DNA from: Sinonovacula constricta
Lineage: Eukaryota > Mollusca > Bivalvia > Cardiida > Solecurtidae
Length of the DNA stretch: 64,000 nt
Assembly: GCA_007844125.1 (NCBI GenBank)
Contig: CM017571.1
Location: forward strand, 4,820,448-4,884,447
Reading direction: 5' to 3'
The translations under genes and the position numbers were made by a program. Shown here in pieces: positions 51,936-63,411 of this stretch. The notes below the pieces were generated by a model, which was not told where the DNA came from, made no database searches, and saw only the letters and a program-made list of their open reading frames with translations. Position 1 is the stretch's first letter. The number at the start of each line of letters is the position of its first letter.

Positions 51936-53417
51936 TATAGTATATGTATAGTAATGCAACACATGCGTGTACATTTGTACTTATTTAAACAACAACTTAT
52001 CTGCTTTTATCAATCACTTCAAAAATGAGAAAATTAAATACTTATATAAACAGAAGCCTACATGAATTTGTGATATCCGAAATACGTAAAATTGCTCGAC
52101 AATTTTTATATATATATACACATGCATATAACAAGATTCTAAATGAGTATATTGGTTGTACGTTTATTTATATTTTAAAGTTAATTAAAAGTAAAAAATG
52201 ACAAAAATTAAAAACACACGATAAGCTAGAAATATTCGTTATTTAAAAATGTGATGATATTTTAAGATGTACATATTTCCTGTCACATTCTAAACAGTGG
52301 TTTCGAACCTGAAGCATTTGAATAAGTGATATGACACCTTACCCATTATACCACTTATCGTTACGGTCTAAGGATGTTTTTTTATGTTTTAACAATGAAA
52401 AGATATTAACATACAGTCTTGTAGATCGCCGAATCATTTCGGTAACTTATTTCAAAGTTGCCATTTCAATGTTGCCAAATAATACTAATACTACATACGC
52501 TATTCACACAGGTCACAGAAAAACTTGCGCTGCATCCAGCAAGATTCTTCTACGACAATTCTATTCACAGCTGTATCTGGGAAAAGTCTTAAGTAAATAG
52601 GAGTCCAACCTGAAACCAATTGATAAGTTTAACCAGTTAAAGCAGATAAACGCCCGTTTACCACCATAATCATTGGAAACACCAATGACAACAGCATCTG
52701 TTTAACCTTTCTCTGGATATTGCTGCCAATTTTTAACGAACTTCCTTGCGCATTCAAAGAAAACGTTCAGACATCGTAACATAAACTCAAATGCACTTAC
52801 ATGTAAAGGACAAGAATTCGCAAATATAAGTTATTCGATGAAGGTGATGGAAACACGTGGTGAGGGGCGGGGGGTGGGGGCGTCTTACACCAGCTTCCAC
52901 TTCACACACTTTTATCTCTACTCATCTACAGCCACACGTATACCATTAGACGCACCTGGAACTCCGCCCAGAGTGTGCCGATGGATGGAGCCTGTAGTAA
53001 GATATTTACGACATAACACTCAAAAATCTGCAACAAAGTTGTTTGTCTTTATTAGATGTAATGCAAGTTGTTATAATTTGATATATGAAGGATTTTATGC
53101 TTGGAACTCATCCAGATTTCATAGTGTAATTGAAACGTTGTTGAAAGTCTAGATTCATTGATAAAACATTGAAAGACATATCAGCAGTATTATTAATAAT
53201 TACGAAAGAGCGGTCATGGCCGACACATCAGGGAAGCAGATAAACTCCGTTCTAGATCATTGAGATACTTTCACCTAGCATCAATACTTCTCATAAGGAT
53301 TTTAAATAAAATTTGTTTTCTTATCATTGATATTTAAATCTAATAATAATTTGATAAACATTTCTTATTGACCTTTAAATGAGCTTATAGTTAAAGAAAA
53401 ATGGCATTGCTCCTACA
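51936..53417. other. No gene recognised
   Basis: AT-rich unique sequence with a short G-rich stretch at 52857-52882. Plus frames at 52331-52600 and 52838-53152 have no recognised motif. Confidence 0.45.
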
Positions 53418-54084
53418 ATGAACAAATGCATGTATGTCCTTATGTTTATGGACAAGTTGCTCCAATTTCTTGCATTAGTTGACAAGAACGCCGTTCAGGG
53501 ATTGTCTCTGAACCTGCTGTGTCTGACAAACATTAGAGACGGCATGGTCCAGGGAGTCCGAATATTTATGGATTATGTTGTATTATATTCCCACTTGCTC
53601 AAAAGAAAGTGTCAGGATACTAAGAAAAGACTAGCGGCTGAAGAGGAAGGTATGATCGTGCAAGAGGTTGGCATATCGGCGGTATTGTCTGTGCTCCTTT
53701 TGCTGATGACGGCTTTTATCATGCTGGGAGCGTTGCTGTTCGCTAAATGGAGTGATATGGGACGCCGTGACTGGTACCTACTTATGCTTCATTACATCGA
53801 GTACCTTCGATTTGGTGATGTGGTGCTCGGCATCAGCTCGAAAAAGATGGATCATTGGGAAGTTGATACTTGGTGCTATGTTTCTCGTCTTTAGACTGTC
53901 TCTGGTCTGGATAGGTTTCAAACTGGTCCAAATCAAGGTGAAGGTGAAATGTGAGTGGTTAATGATGAAACAAGAATTAATAGATAAGTTGGTGGTTCTG
54001 AACATTAGTTCGAATTTCAAAGAACCGATTTCGAAGTTGGTTAACGGCGTGTTCTTTAATGATATTTCTTTGATTTGTGTCTGA
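53418..54084 (+). pseudogene. Candidate membrane-protein gene segment with a frameshift (hypothetical)
   Basis: The first frame (53418-53894, 158 residues) has an ATG with A at -3 and a basic/acidic stretch (KRKCQDTKKRLAAEEEG, residues 62-78). A clear hydrophobic segment follows at about residues 84-109 (ISAVLSVLLLLMTAFIMLGA). An overlapping frame (53752-54084, +1 relative) carries a second hydrophobic segment (ILGAMFLVFRLSLVWIGF) and a lysine-rich tail. Together they look like one two-pass membrane protein broken by a single-base indel near 53830-53860, where GAAAAAGATGG contains an A run. Base composition is visibly less AT-rich than on either side. It may be a real gene with a sequencing error, a pseudogene, or an exon of a spliced gene. 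I do not recognise the family. Confidence 0.4.
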
Positions 54085-54659
54085 AACAAATCTATTGGCA
54101 CACCGTTCATTAATAATAGGTAAGGTTTGGTAATATCTTTATCAACCTCGTGGGCTGATTTCAGTGTGTGAATATTGGATTATGTTTACATTGAAGTAAG
54201 AATGATATTTTGCGTATTTTATGAGGGATAACTTTCAAATGCATGTTCCGATTTCATTACTTTCTCTTTACATTAAAATAATTTAACTTTAAGTGCTCAT
54301 TTTCAGCAACTTGTTGCATACTTTAAAAGTTGTAGTATTTGTAACATTATATAAGAGGGTTAGTTTTATTAATATAATATATTTTAGTATCTGCTTTAAA
54401 ACATTATTTACAGAATAAACTAAATAAAAGAATTTAAACAAATCTCGAAAATGAACTTATCAAGATTTAATTAACATCATTTATATTTTATATTTGACGC
54501 ATCGATATTTATCTTTCATTGAACTACGGACTGAAAGCAGCCATTTCATATTTCGTTTGAGTTTCGGGTTTTTGTTGTATCGTTTCTGATGTTTCTTAAT
54601 AAGTCCGGAGTATTTTTATCGAATTCTTATGAGTTGAAGAATATAGTTTAAAATCAATC
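54085..54659. other. AT-rich spacer, no gene seen
   Basis: Strongly AT-rich and stop-dense in all frames. Confidence 0.5.
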
Positions 54660-55810
54660 TTACCCTGATTTTAGTTATTAAACCACGCGTACAAGCAACT
54701 CTTACCCTGAATTTAGTTATCAAACCCCGAGTACAGGGAACCCTTACCTTGAATTTAGTTATAAAACCACGCGTACAGGCAAGGCTTACCCTGAATTTAG
54801 TTATCAAACCCCGCGTACAGGGAACCCTTACCTTGAATTTAGTTATCAAACCTCGCGTACAGGGAACCCTTACCTTGAATTTAGTTATCAAACCACGCGT
54901 ACAAGCAACTCTTACCCTGAATTTAGTTATCAAACCCCGCATACCGGGAACCCTTACCTTGAATTTAGTTATCAAACCACGCGTACAGGCAACTCTTACC
55001 CTGAATTTAGTTATCAAACCCCGCATACAGGGAACCCTTACCTTGAATTTAGTTATCAAACCACGCGTACAGGCAAGGCTTACCCTGAATTTAGTTATAA
55101 AACCACGTGTACAGGCAACTCTTACCCTGAATTTAGTTATAAAACCACGCATACAGGCAACTCTCTCCATGAATTTAGTTATCAAACCACGCGTACATGC
55201 AACTCTTACCCTGAATTTAGTTATACAACCACGTGTACAGGCAACTCTCTCCATGAATTTAGTTATCAAACCACGTGTACAGGCAACTCTTACCTTGAAT
55301 TTAGTTATCAAACCACGTGTACAGGCAACTCTTACCCTGAATTTAGTTATCAAACAACGTGTACAGGCAACTCTTACCCTGAATTTAGTTATCAAACTAC
55401 GTGTACAGGCAACTCTTACATTTAATTTAGTTATCAAACCACGTGTACAGGCAACTCTTACCTTGAATTTAGTTATCAAACCACGTGTACAAGCAACTCT
55501 CTCCATGAATTTAGTTATCAAACCACGTGTACAGGCAACTCTTACCTTGAATTTAGTTATACAACCACGTGTACAGGCAACTCTTACCTTGAATTTAGTT
55601 ATCAAACCACGTGTACAGGCAACTCTTACCCTGAATTTAGTTATCAAACCACGTGTACAGGCAACTCTCTCCATGAATTTAGTTATCAAACCACGTGTAC
55701 AGGCAACTCTCTCCATGAATTTAGTTATCAAACCACGTGTACAGGCAAGGCTTACCCTGAATTTAGTTATCAAACCACGTGTACAGGCAACCCTTACCTT
55801 GAATTTAGTT
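54660..55810. repeat. 42-bp minisatellite, about 27 copies, open on both strands
   Basis: The unit is TTACCCTGAATTTAGTTATC plus AAACCACGTGTACAGGCAAC and TC. As 42 is 14 codons, both strands are open across the array: plus frame 54749-55831 (360 residues, NLVIKPRVQATLTL repeats) and minus frame 55773-54616 (385 residues, ITKFRVRVACTRGL repeats). Left-half units mostly read ACGCGT or CCGCGT/CCGCAT; right-half units read ACGTGT. Roughly a dozen right-half units contain CACGTG. Confidence 0.96.
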
Positions 55811-57364
55811 AATTTAGTTACATGTAAGTAACTCTAGTACAGCCCTAAATTATGTTATGGATAGAATAAAACACTGCAAGATAAGACATGTTTATTGTTT
55901 CGTGCAAGAGGTCTGATTACTTAAAATCACGAACTTAAAAAGTCATGTTGGCAAACCACAACTCAGGGTAGCTCAAACATCAAAGTGGCCAACATCAACA
56001 AAAGTATTTTTGAATGGTATTTTTCACTATAATCCTTTTCATTTGGATGTTTTTAGAATGGATAATTGTAAGTCCTTATCAGGGACTTCCTTTTAGTAGA
56101 ATTGTAGCGCTTTCTATAATAAATTTACCGGACAATTGGCGCACTTGCATTTAGTAAATATTTCATTAATGTATCCTCCGATTAATAACATTTGACTTTC
56201 TTTGAAAGGTTTACTATGTGGACTTGTACGGGCTTGTGACGCTCTATGTTTCCTATCAGACAATATTTACATAAAATGCGGTGACACTTTTAGAGTAAGT
56301 AAGTGGTATTCCTAATTGAGAACCAATTGTGCACCATTAATTGGAGATTATTTTTATACTGCTTTCAGCGTGATTTCATGTTAACTGTATCCCCTTCTAG
56401 TCAAAACCACAGTAAAGAGTATTTCAATTCCACGTCACGCTTTCATGTCGATATTCTGACTATAGATAATCCTTTCTTTTCTTAAATGATCCATCTGATT
56501 TACCCTCCAGAACCTACCCGTAATAAAGCAAATAACTGACATTTAAATACAGCATTTCTAGACATTGAGATCGCTATTTCCAATAACAACGTCTCTACAC
56601 AAATCTATGACAAGAGAGATAATTTCAACTTTAGTATTGTGAATTATCCATACCTTTATCTCGTTCTACCACCTATGGCATTTACATATCCTAACTTACA
56701 AGGTTTGTACTAGTTTCTACTAAAGTAGAAGATTTCAATGCTAGAAACCGGTTTATTATCTTTAAATTGTTACCGCAAAGCTTTCGATTTCACAAATTAA
56801 GGAAGGCGTTTTCAAAGTTCTTTTCCCGCTTTGATTTTATTCCTTCAAAATATAATAGCAATGTGAAAACACTTATCCAGCAAGCCATCCTGCATTTATG
56901 GAAATGTTTTGGACAATCAAGACAATCAAGAGTCTCTTTAACCTTTCTGACCTTTTTACAAAACTGTTTTCAGACAATTTATTACTAATGGTTACAACCC
57001 GGGAATCCTTTGTTGTACTTCATTGCTAAAAATTGACCCTTTTCCTGTCAAGATCTTACATTGCTTTCAAATTACACGATGACCGGACAGATCTTTGAGA
57101 CTATTCTTTTGTAACTTTTGTTATTAATCAATATGCCAACTGCGGATAGATCCTCGGCTTTTTAACATAATATATTATTTGAATCTCATTACCCATTAAC
57201 TCCTCACAACACATTTTGTTTTGTTTGGGTTGTTTTCTGCAATTCGATGATTTATTTTGTGTGTTGTTGTTTTTTCAAATTTCACCTTTGACACTTATGG
57301 CATATGACGTCATGGCATTTTTTACATGTCGTTATTAAGATGTTCTTATTATACGTCATCGCTT
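55811..57364. other. No gene recognised
   Basis: AT-rich sequence with short motif-less frames. Confidence 0.5.
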
Positions 57365-57812
57365 GAGCTGTTTAATTTCAAACTCTCTCATGTGGAACGT
57401 TTAGGTTGCAGAGGCCTTTATCTACTGTTCATATTATGATTGTTTATTATATCACTAGTTACTTTGTATCTTAGTTCATTTTATTAGTTTTAACTTTCGA
57501 TGTAGGTGCTTACTGTTAATTGTCTCACTTTGGTATTTTTATTTACACTGTTTGTTTGACAGAAAAACTCTTCAGGAAGTGCGCGGTTGGAGCACTCTTC
57601 AAACCTGGTTTAAGCACCCCGGTCGGTCCTTTTGCCGAATGACCCTTCCACTTGCTGATTTTTCTGTTTGTGTGTTATGTCTCGTCTCTGTGTTTTTTGT
57701 TGTACTTTTTTGTCCCGTTTTCATTTACCATGTTTGCCTTTGTCTAGAACTAGTTTATCTGGTCATTCTTATAGGAGCTTTTCTTAATTACCTATTCCGA
57801 GTTTTACGCTGA
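57365..57812 (+). repeat. Unclassified dispersed repeat, copy 1
   Basis: Aligns along its length with 60045-60525. Shared blocks include GGTGCTTACTGTTA, TTATTTACACTGTTTGTTTG, CAGGAAGTGCG-GGTTGGAGC, GGTTTAAGCACCCC, CTTTTGCCGA and TTATGTCTCGTCTCTGTG. The plus frame at 57552-57812 lies wholly inside and is probably not a gene. The repeat could be the 3' part of an unrecognised retroelement. Confidence 0.75.
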
Positions 57813-60044
57813 CCGTGCATGGACTTGAAGTTAGATCTTGCAACATGTATTGAACATGGTATTATAATTTTCAGTTGTATTCTTTGACAACAAATCAATC
57901 ATATGTCTACGTTCATTCTGACTTTATATCAGATCATATCCCATTTTAATATATTATTATCACTATAACATAATCGATTTACGTATGTTTTTTCCAAACG
58001 TTCAGTTAGTTTGTTGTACTGTTTGCTATTGAAAAGATAAGATCGTAGCACCTTTGATATAAAACAGTTTTAAAGGGCGTGTCACTACTTTGATTGGCAT
58101 TTACGATTTTAATCCCTGTCATTTGCCGTCATACTCAGCATGTTAACGGTCTTTACTTAACATAATTATTCTCGTTCGTCGATTGGCCACTGCCTTGACT
58201 GTTACAAATGTTTTTTTGAACATCACAGGATATATTTGCACCTTGGTTTATATACGTTGTTTTGCATGAAATAATAAAATGTGTAATACTGATAAACGAG
58301 TTAACATAGTGGATCAAAGGAAATACACCTGCATTTTGTTTCGAATAGTTGACAAAGTTTTTGACTGATAAGCACCTTGTATTTTCCCAAAAGAATCTAC
58401 TCATACTTAGAATAAATCGTGCTTACATAATTCAGCTATATGCAGCTTTCTTAAGTATTAGCACAGTAGACCTGACAGGTATATAAAACAATACTCATAA
58501 ATAGGTTGTTTTATTGGCATTGCGTGTGTTTTCAATTAGTAGAAAATGTTTTTGAATGTTATTATTATAATTATGTGAATATCCACTTAAATCTTTAACA
58601 GCTAGTCGTGAAAGTTATAACGTTAAAATAAATCGTGTTACAAATTGGAGTTGCCATTGTTACTTTTTGAAGTTTATGCATGATTGTGAAATATCCTGAA
58701 CTGTTCAGGTAGAGTACTTTACTGAAATTGAGTTGCCACGTTTGTATGCTGGTCTGAACTTCGTTAATTTTCTACAAAGAAATACGCTTGTGGTTGAATG
58801 TTATAATAAGACATTTAGTTTGAAGACATGAAATTGTAGGAACGTGTAAGAAGAAGTTTCAATTCTTCATTATGATACCACTTGTACTTCAAGTGCCTGG
58901 ATCGAGTATCCACTCGGTGAAGGTAGAGCACATGTAATGCTGCACCTCCAATTGAAGAGTATTTTAATTATGGTTAAAATGCTTCATAACTGGGATTGAG
59001 GGTTTTGAATTCCGGTATGGGCACGAATGGTCAAAAAAATCTTTCTACCTTACTTTTACAATGATTTTTGCCTCACTTTATCAGATTAAGAAAGAAACAT
59101 GTAAAGTTCTTAGTTTTATTTTTATAAATATTTTTAATTGTATGATTTGTGCTAAATTTTATTAGAAATTCGTTACCAAGTATATTCAAAGGCCAAAAAA
59201 GAAAAAAGAAAACATGTGCTGAAGTTATTTTCTTTTATTTTGCAGCATAAACCAATATACTTTATAGAACATTTTGGGCAACTCTGAAATAAATCGTGTG
59301 GCTATCAAGAGCCCGTTGATTTTTTGCAGTAAAGTACAATAAGCAGATAAAATGGGAAAGTTAGTCTAAAGCGGTTGGGTTTGTTAACGATTAATTACAT
59401 ATTTGGGATAGTTTGAGTCAAACCAATCAACTAACATGTTTGGTTGGGTTGTCAAATGTTATATCTTGTTTCAAAAATGCTCAATAGCAAAAACACTTCC
59501 CCTTAAGAGGATATAACATAATATTTGGAGTTTTCTGAAAATGGGATACATTTAATACCGATTTAAAAAAAAATATCCAGAAAATTCAAAACTGGATGGA
59601 GATTCCTTTTAAAGTTTGCATACACGTCTACATTTAAGTATACAACTCATTCCTTCTTCTAATTTTCAAATTCTATATGTTTTCTATTACACTTGCTTTA
59701 CCTTAACTCGTCGGAGCGTGTTTTAGGGATTCGTTATATATGATTTTATCGAAATACTTTTGTTCAATTTGTGTATTGATCGGCTAATTGCCTAATGATG
59801 CAATATAATCTATCTGTACACAGTTGATGGAATATTGTTTGTATCGAAGCGAAAGTTTCTGTGTAATATGTATAGCGTTCTATAGCTAGGCGCTGTACCG
59901 TAGCACTGTGTGTTTACAGTTTATATTATATAGCTACTTGTAAGGGTAGTTTAATCAAAGCATAAAGAATGTGACGGAGATTAACATAGTTTTAGCTTTA
60001 ATTAACTTTGAATAACACACATTGCATGAGTATTTTTTGTATTT
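57813..60044. other. No host gene recognised
   Basis: AT-rich. 58405-58535 matches the dispersed repeat at 29365-29500. Otherwise nothing recognised. Confidence 0.5.
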
Positions 60045-60525
60045 AAGCTTGGGCTGTTTTATTTCAAACTAATCTCTCGTTTGGATTTTTTATTTTAACG
60101 TTGCCGAGGCTTTTATCTACTGTACATACTGTACATATGTTTACAGTTTATTTTATTACTAGTCATTATGTATGTATATAAGTTCATTGTATCTGTTTTA
60201 ACTCCCTATGCAGGTGCTTACTGTTAGTTGTTTCACTTTGACGGGATGTTGTTATTTACACTGTTTGTTTGCTAGAAAAACTTCAGGAAGTGCGAGGTTG
60301 GAGCGCTCCACAAACCAGGTTTAAGCACCCCAGTTGGCCCTTTTGCCGATTGACCGTTCCAAGGCGGTAACTGATGGTTTTTCTTTATGTACGTTATGTC
60401 TCGTCTCTGTGTTTTTGTCACATTTACATTTACCTTGTTTGCCTTTGTCTATTGGTAGATAAAATTTAAATATCTGTGGAAATTTTGATAGGACCTTTTC
60501 TTATTTACCTTTGCATGTGGCAAAC
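60045..60525 (+). repeat. Unclassified dispersed repeat, copy 2 (fullest copy)
   Basis: Carries both the upstream part (GGTGCTTACTGTTAGTTG...GGTTTAAGCACCCC) shared with 57365 and the downstream part (GGCGGTAACTGATGG...TTGATAGGACC) shared with 50455. This shows the two belong to one element at least 480 bp long. Confidence 0.8.
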
Positions 60526-62697
60526 TACAAAGTACAGAACAAGACAAAACTTAACAACCTGATGACCTTTATCCCAGTGATCTACTCACTTTTCTTTCTC
60601 TAGCCGACCCCATTGATCATTTTAACGTTTTCTTTAAACAGATATGCACAAAAAATAAAACCCTGCATCATCTGTTTGAAAGACGTATTCTACTGTCCTT
60701 TGTGCCGACAAAATCTCGTTTCAGGTACGAGTATGGCGAACATAAATCAAAGTCGTCGTGGCGCGGAATCACAGCGTTACTGTTAGCTGCTGATGGATGC
60801 CTTTGGGATTGTCTTAACCCTGCTCCGACAGATTATCATCTCTGTAATCTATTATCAGGCTTCTCATTTTATTTCCATGTGTGTTATATTTACTCATGAA
60901 GAATTCACATATCATTCCAGTCGGACTGACTGCCTGAAATCAGAAAATCTTTGAACAAAGATATAAAATATTCTAGGATTAACAAAACTAACAAAAATAT
61001 AGAGAATGCTATTTAAAAATAAGATAAAGAAATACATACAGCATGCTACATTTTTCACTCTGACCTGATATAAACCCATAAACAATACTAAGAAAAAGGA
61101 AAAAAATAATGTCAATTTGCGCGTGACCCTTATTGAAATATAATATCAAGTTAATATTTATCTTCCATTTTTTTCTGATTTACTGATCGCTACAATTAGT
61201 AATCTTTTGTTCTGCCAAATTATATTTCTATAATTTATATTACAGAAAAGTACAATCTTTATGAATATATTTTTTAAAATAAATATTTGAATGGGAATAG
61301 TAACTCATAATCGCAAGTTAAAAGTCATACGAAACTAAATCTTAAAAATAACGTTGGGATTCAAAAGCATGTTAAGTGGCTATTATATATATCCATTAAC
61401 AGAGACATTATTTATTAAACATATATAATTTGCACCAATACTATACACCTGTAGCACTGTTTGACCTTATATGTTTTGAGAACATAGAATTTCAAATGGC
61501 TGGCTCGGGAATTACATTCCCGATTGTATTGGCTGCCGTAAAATGTCCATGCACAATGTAACGTATTGGCAACGGCATCCGCTGTGGTATTTATTTACGA
61601 TCGACAGGAATGTTTTCTTTGCTGTTTATTCTATTTAAGAATAGGCTATATACTGCAAAGCGTGGTATTAATTGTTCTTTAAAAAGAAACCGCTATACGT
61701 TTTGTCTGTTTAGTAAATATCCGCCAATTGTGCACCTGTTATATGGTGTAACTGGAAGAAGCTTAACTGTATGATTGTTAACATATCTTCCGTGCATGGT
61801 TAACTATGACACGTTTGCAGGTTCTTTGAACTTCAAAACTTCTGTCTTAAATGTTTACAAATAATAGCAGTAATACACTGTTTATTGGAAGACATAGAAG
61901 GGACTTCTCCCCAATCTTGCCACGAAACCGTAATACTCTGAGAAATGTTTACAATTTTCAAGTAAACTATAAACAGTTTATCTTGGTATCGATTCTGTTA
62001 CAAGAAAGGCAATATATAGACTATCAATTGCAAGCAATGTATTTGATGCAGTGCTTGCCTTCAAACTATTATGTAATGTGTTGATAAAGTGCCTATTTTA
62101 TGCATATTAATCTAATATCTGGTTTCATTTGTAAAAACAATTATAGCTTAACTGTGACTAAACACTTTATATGAAATACTAAATAAATACCAGCAAGTTC
62201 ATTCAATAAACTATTACAGCAAATAGACTGTATCATTTACACAAGATCACATTTTTATAAAAGGTAGTATCAGCAAATCAACACTGCACAGACCTTAGTT
62301 TACTTAAAATCCATTTTGTCATATTTGATCGAAAAAGAAAATGGCTATGTTCTTTGTAAACAAACATTATCTAATTTTGTTTTATTATAGAATATTATTT
62401 GATTTTTTCGATACTTCATAACCTCCACTTTTATACAAACGTTAATGATATCGCCTTCACATATAACATCAAATAGTTGTGAGTTGTGTATTTGGACAAA
62501 AAGATTGATGAAATAAACTGATTATTTGAGAGTATTTGTTGTAGAACTTGGGGGCAACTGGCGAAGAATGAGGTATCACAGTTTAAGTGAAAACTAAATT
62601 TTCTTCATTTGTTAAAAGGCTCTGAGAATATAAAAAATATTTGTTATCTTTTTCTGAAGTGAGATGGATTTTACTTCAATTAGTGGTCACCAAAAAT
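60526..62697. other. No host gene established
   Basis: AT-rich. 60600-60726 could be read as an exon: CTTTCTCTAG upstream, an open stretch with CIICLKDVFYCPLC, and CAG|GTACGAGT as a donor. This is a weak call. 61540-61815 resembles 37540-37815. Confidence 0.35.
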
Positions 62698-62955
62698 CAT
62701 TTTACTCTTACGAATCTATAATCTCTGTTTTGTATCCAGTATATATACGATTCTATTATTTCTGTTATGTATCTAAAATAAATACGAATCTTTTATCTTT
62801 GTTTTATATCCTGCATAAATACGAATCTAATATCTTTGTTATATATCCTGCATAAATACGAATCTATTGTCTCTGATAAATATCCAGTATAAATACGAAC
62901 CTATTATCTCTGTTATGTATTCTGTATAAATACGACTCTGTAATTTCTGTTATAG
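62698..62955. repeat. 37-bp minisatellite, 7 copies
   Basis: ACGAATC-type anchors recur at 62710, 62747, 62784, 62821, 62858, 62895 and 62932, exactly 37 bp apart. The unit is ATAAATACGAATCTATTATC plus a TCTGTTATGTATCCTGC-like part, with substitutions. Confidence 0.9.
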
Positions 62956-63059
62956 TTTATCTATAAATTTTACTTATCTAATTACTTTTATCAATGGTGT
63001 AGTCTAGAGAAAAATGATACTGCAGTTAAGAAAGAAAGTACATATCGAATAAATTTAAT

Positions 63060-63190
63060 GTTAGCTGTCTCACGTTGACAGGAAACCTTCTATTGACATG
63101 GCTCGTCTTCGAGAAAACCCTACAGGAAGTGCGAAGCTGAAGTACATTAAATCGGTTTAATCACTTCAGTCGGTAGTTGGATGCCTGACC
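63060..63190 (+). repeat. Unclassified dispersed repeat, diverged partial copy
   Basis: Matches the upstream half of the 60-kb copy in reduced form (TTAGCTGTCTCACGTTGACA, CAGGAAGTGCGAAGCTGAAG, GGTTTAATCACTTCAGTCGG). Confidence 0.6.
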
Positions 63191-63229
63191 GCCGCTAGAG
63201 GAAACTATATGTAATTGTTTCATGCGTTA

Positions 63230-63411
63230 AAATTTCGGTCATTATTCGGTTATTTGATGACAATCAAAGTTTTTATTTAGTTATATGCAGCTACATTCTC
63301 TTCTGTGACTTGAAATTGTCTAAGCACAATGTGTATGTTTGTATAAATTGTATTTTTATGAAGTTGTACTATGAACACGTCAAAATAAAATTCTGTTATG
63401 TTCTGTTGTGG
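63230..63411 (+). mobile_element. LINE 3'-end fragment with decayed tail
   Basis: Ends in AATAAAATTCTGTTATGTTC followed by TGTTG, a decayed form of the (TGTTC)n tail at 21144-21163 and 9559. The preceding 3'-UTR-like sequence is only loosely similar, so family membership is tentative. Confidence 0.45.

Noticed and set aside
51703..52028. Tyr/Trp/Leu-rich repeat proteins
   Set aside because: By-product of the 12-bp repeat.
54616..55831. Opposed 360- and 385-residue frames as a gene pair
   Set aside because: Both follow from a 42-bp stop-free unit; there are no unique flanking domains.
57552..57812. 86-residue protein with hydrophobic centre
   Set aside because: Lies inside a dispersed repeat; the same stretch is disrupted in the other copies.
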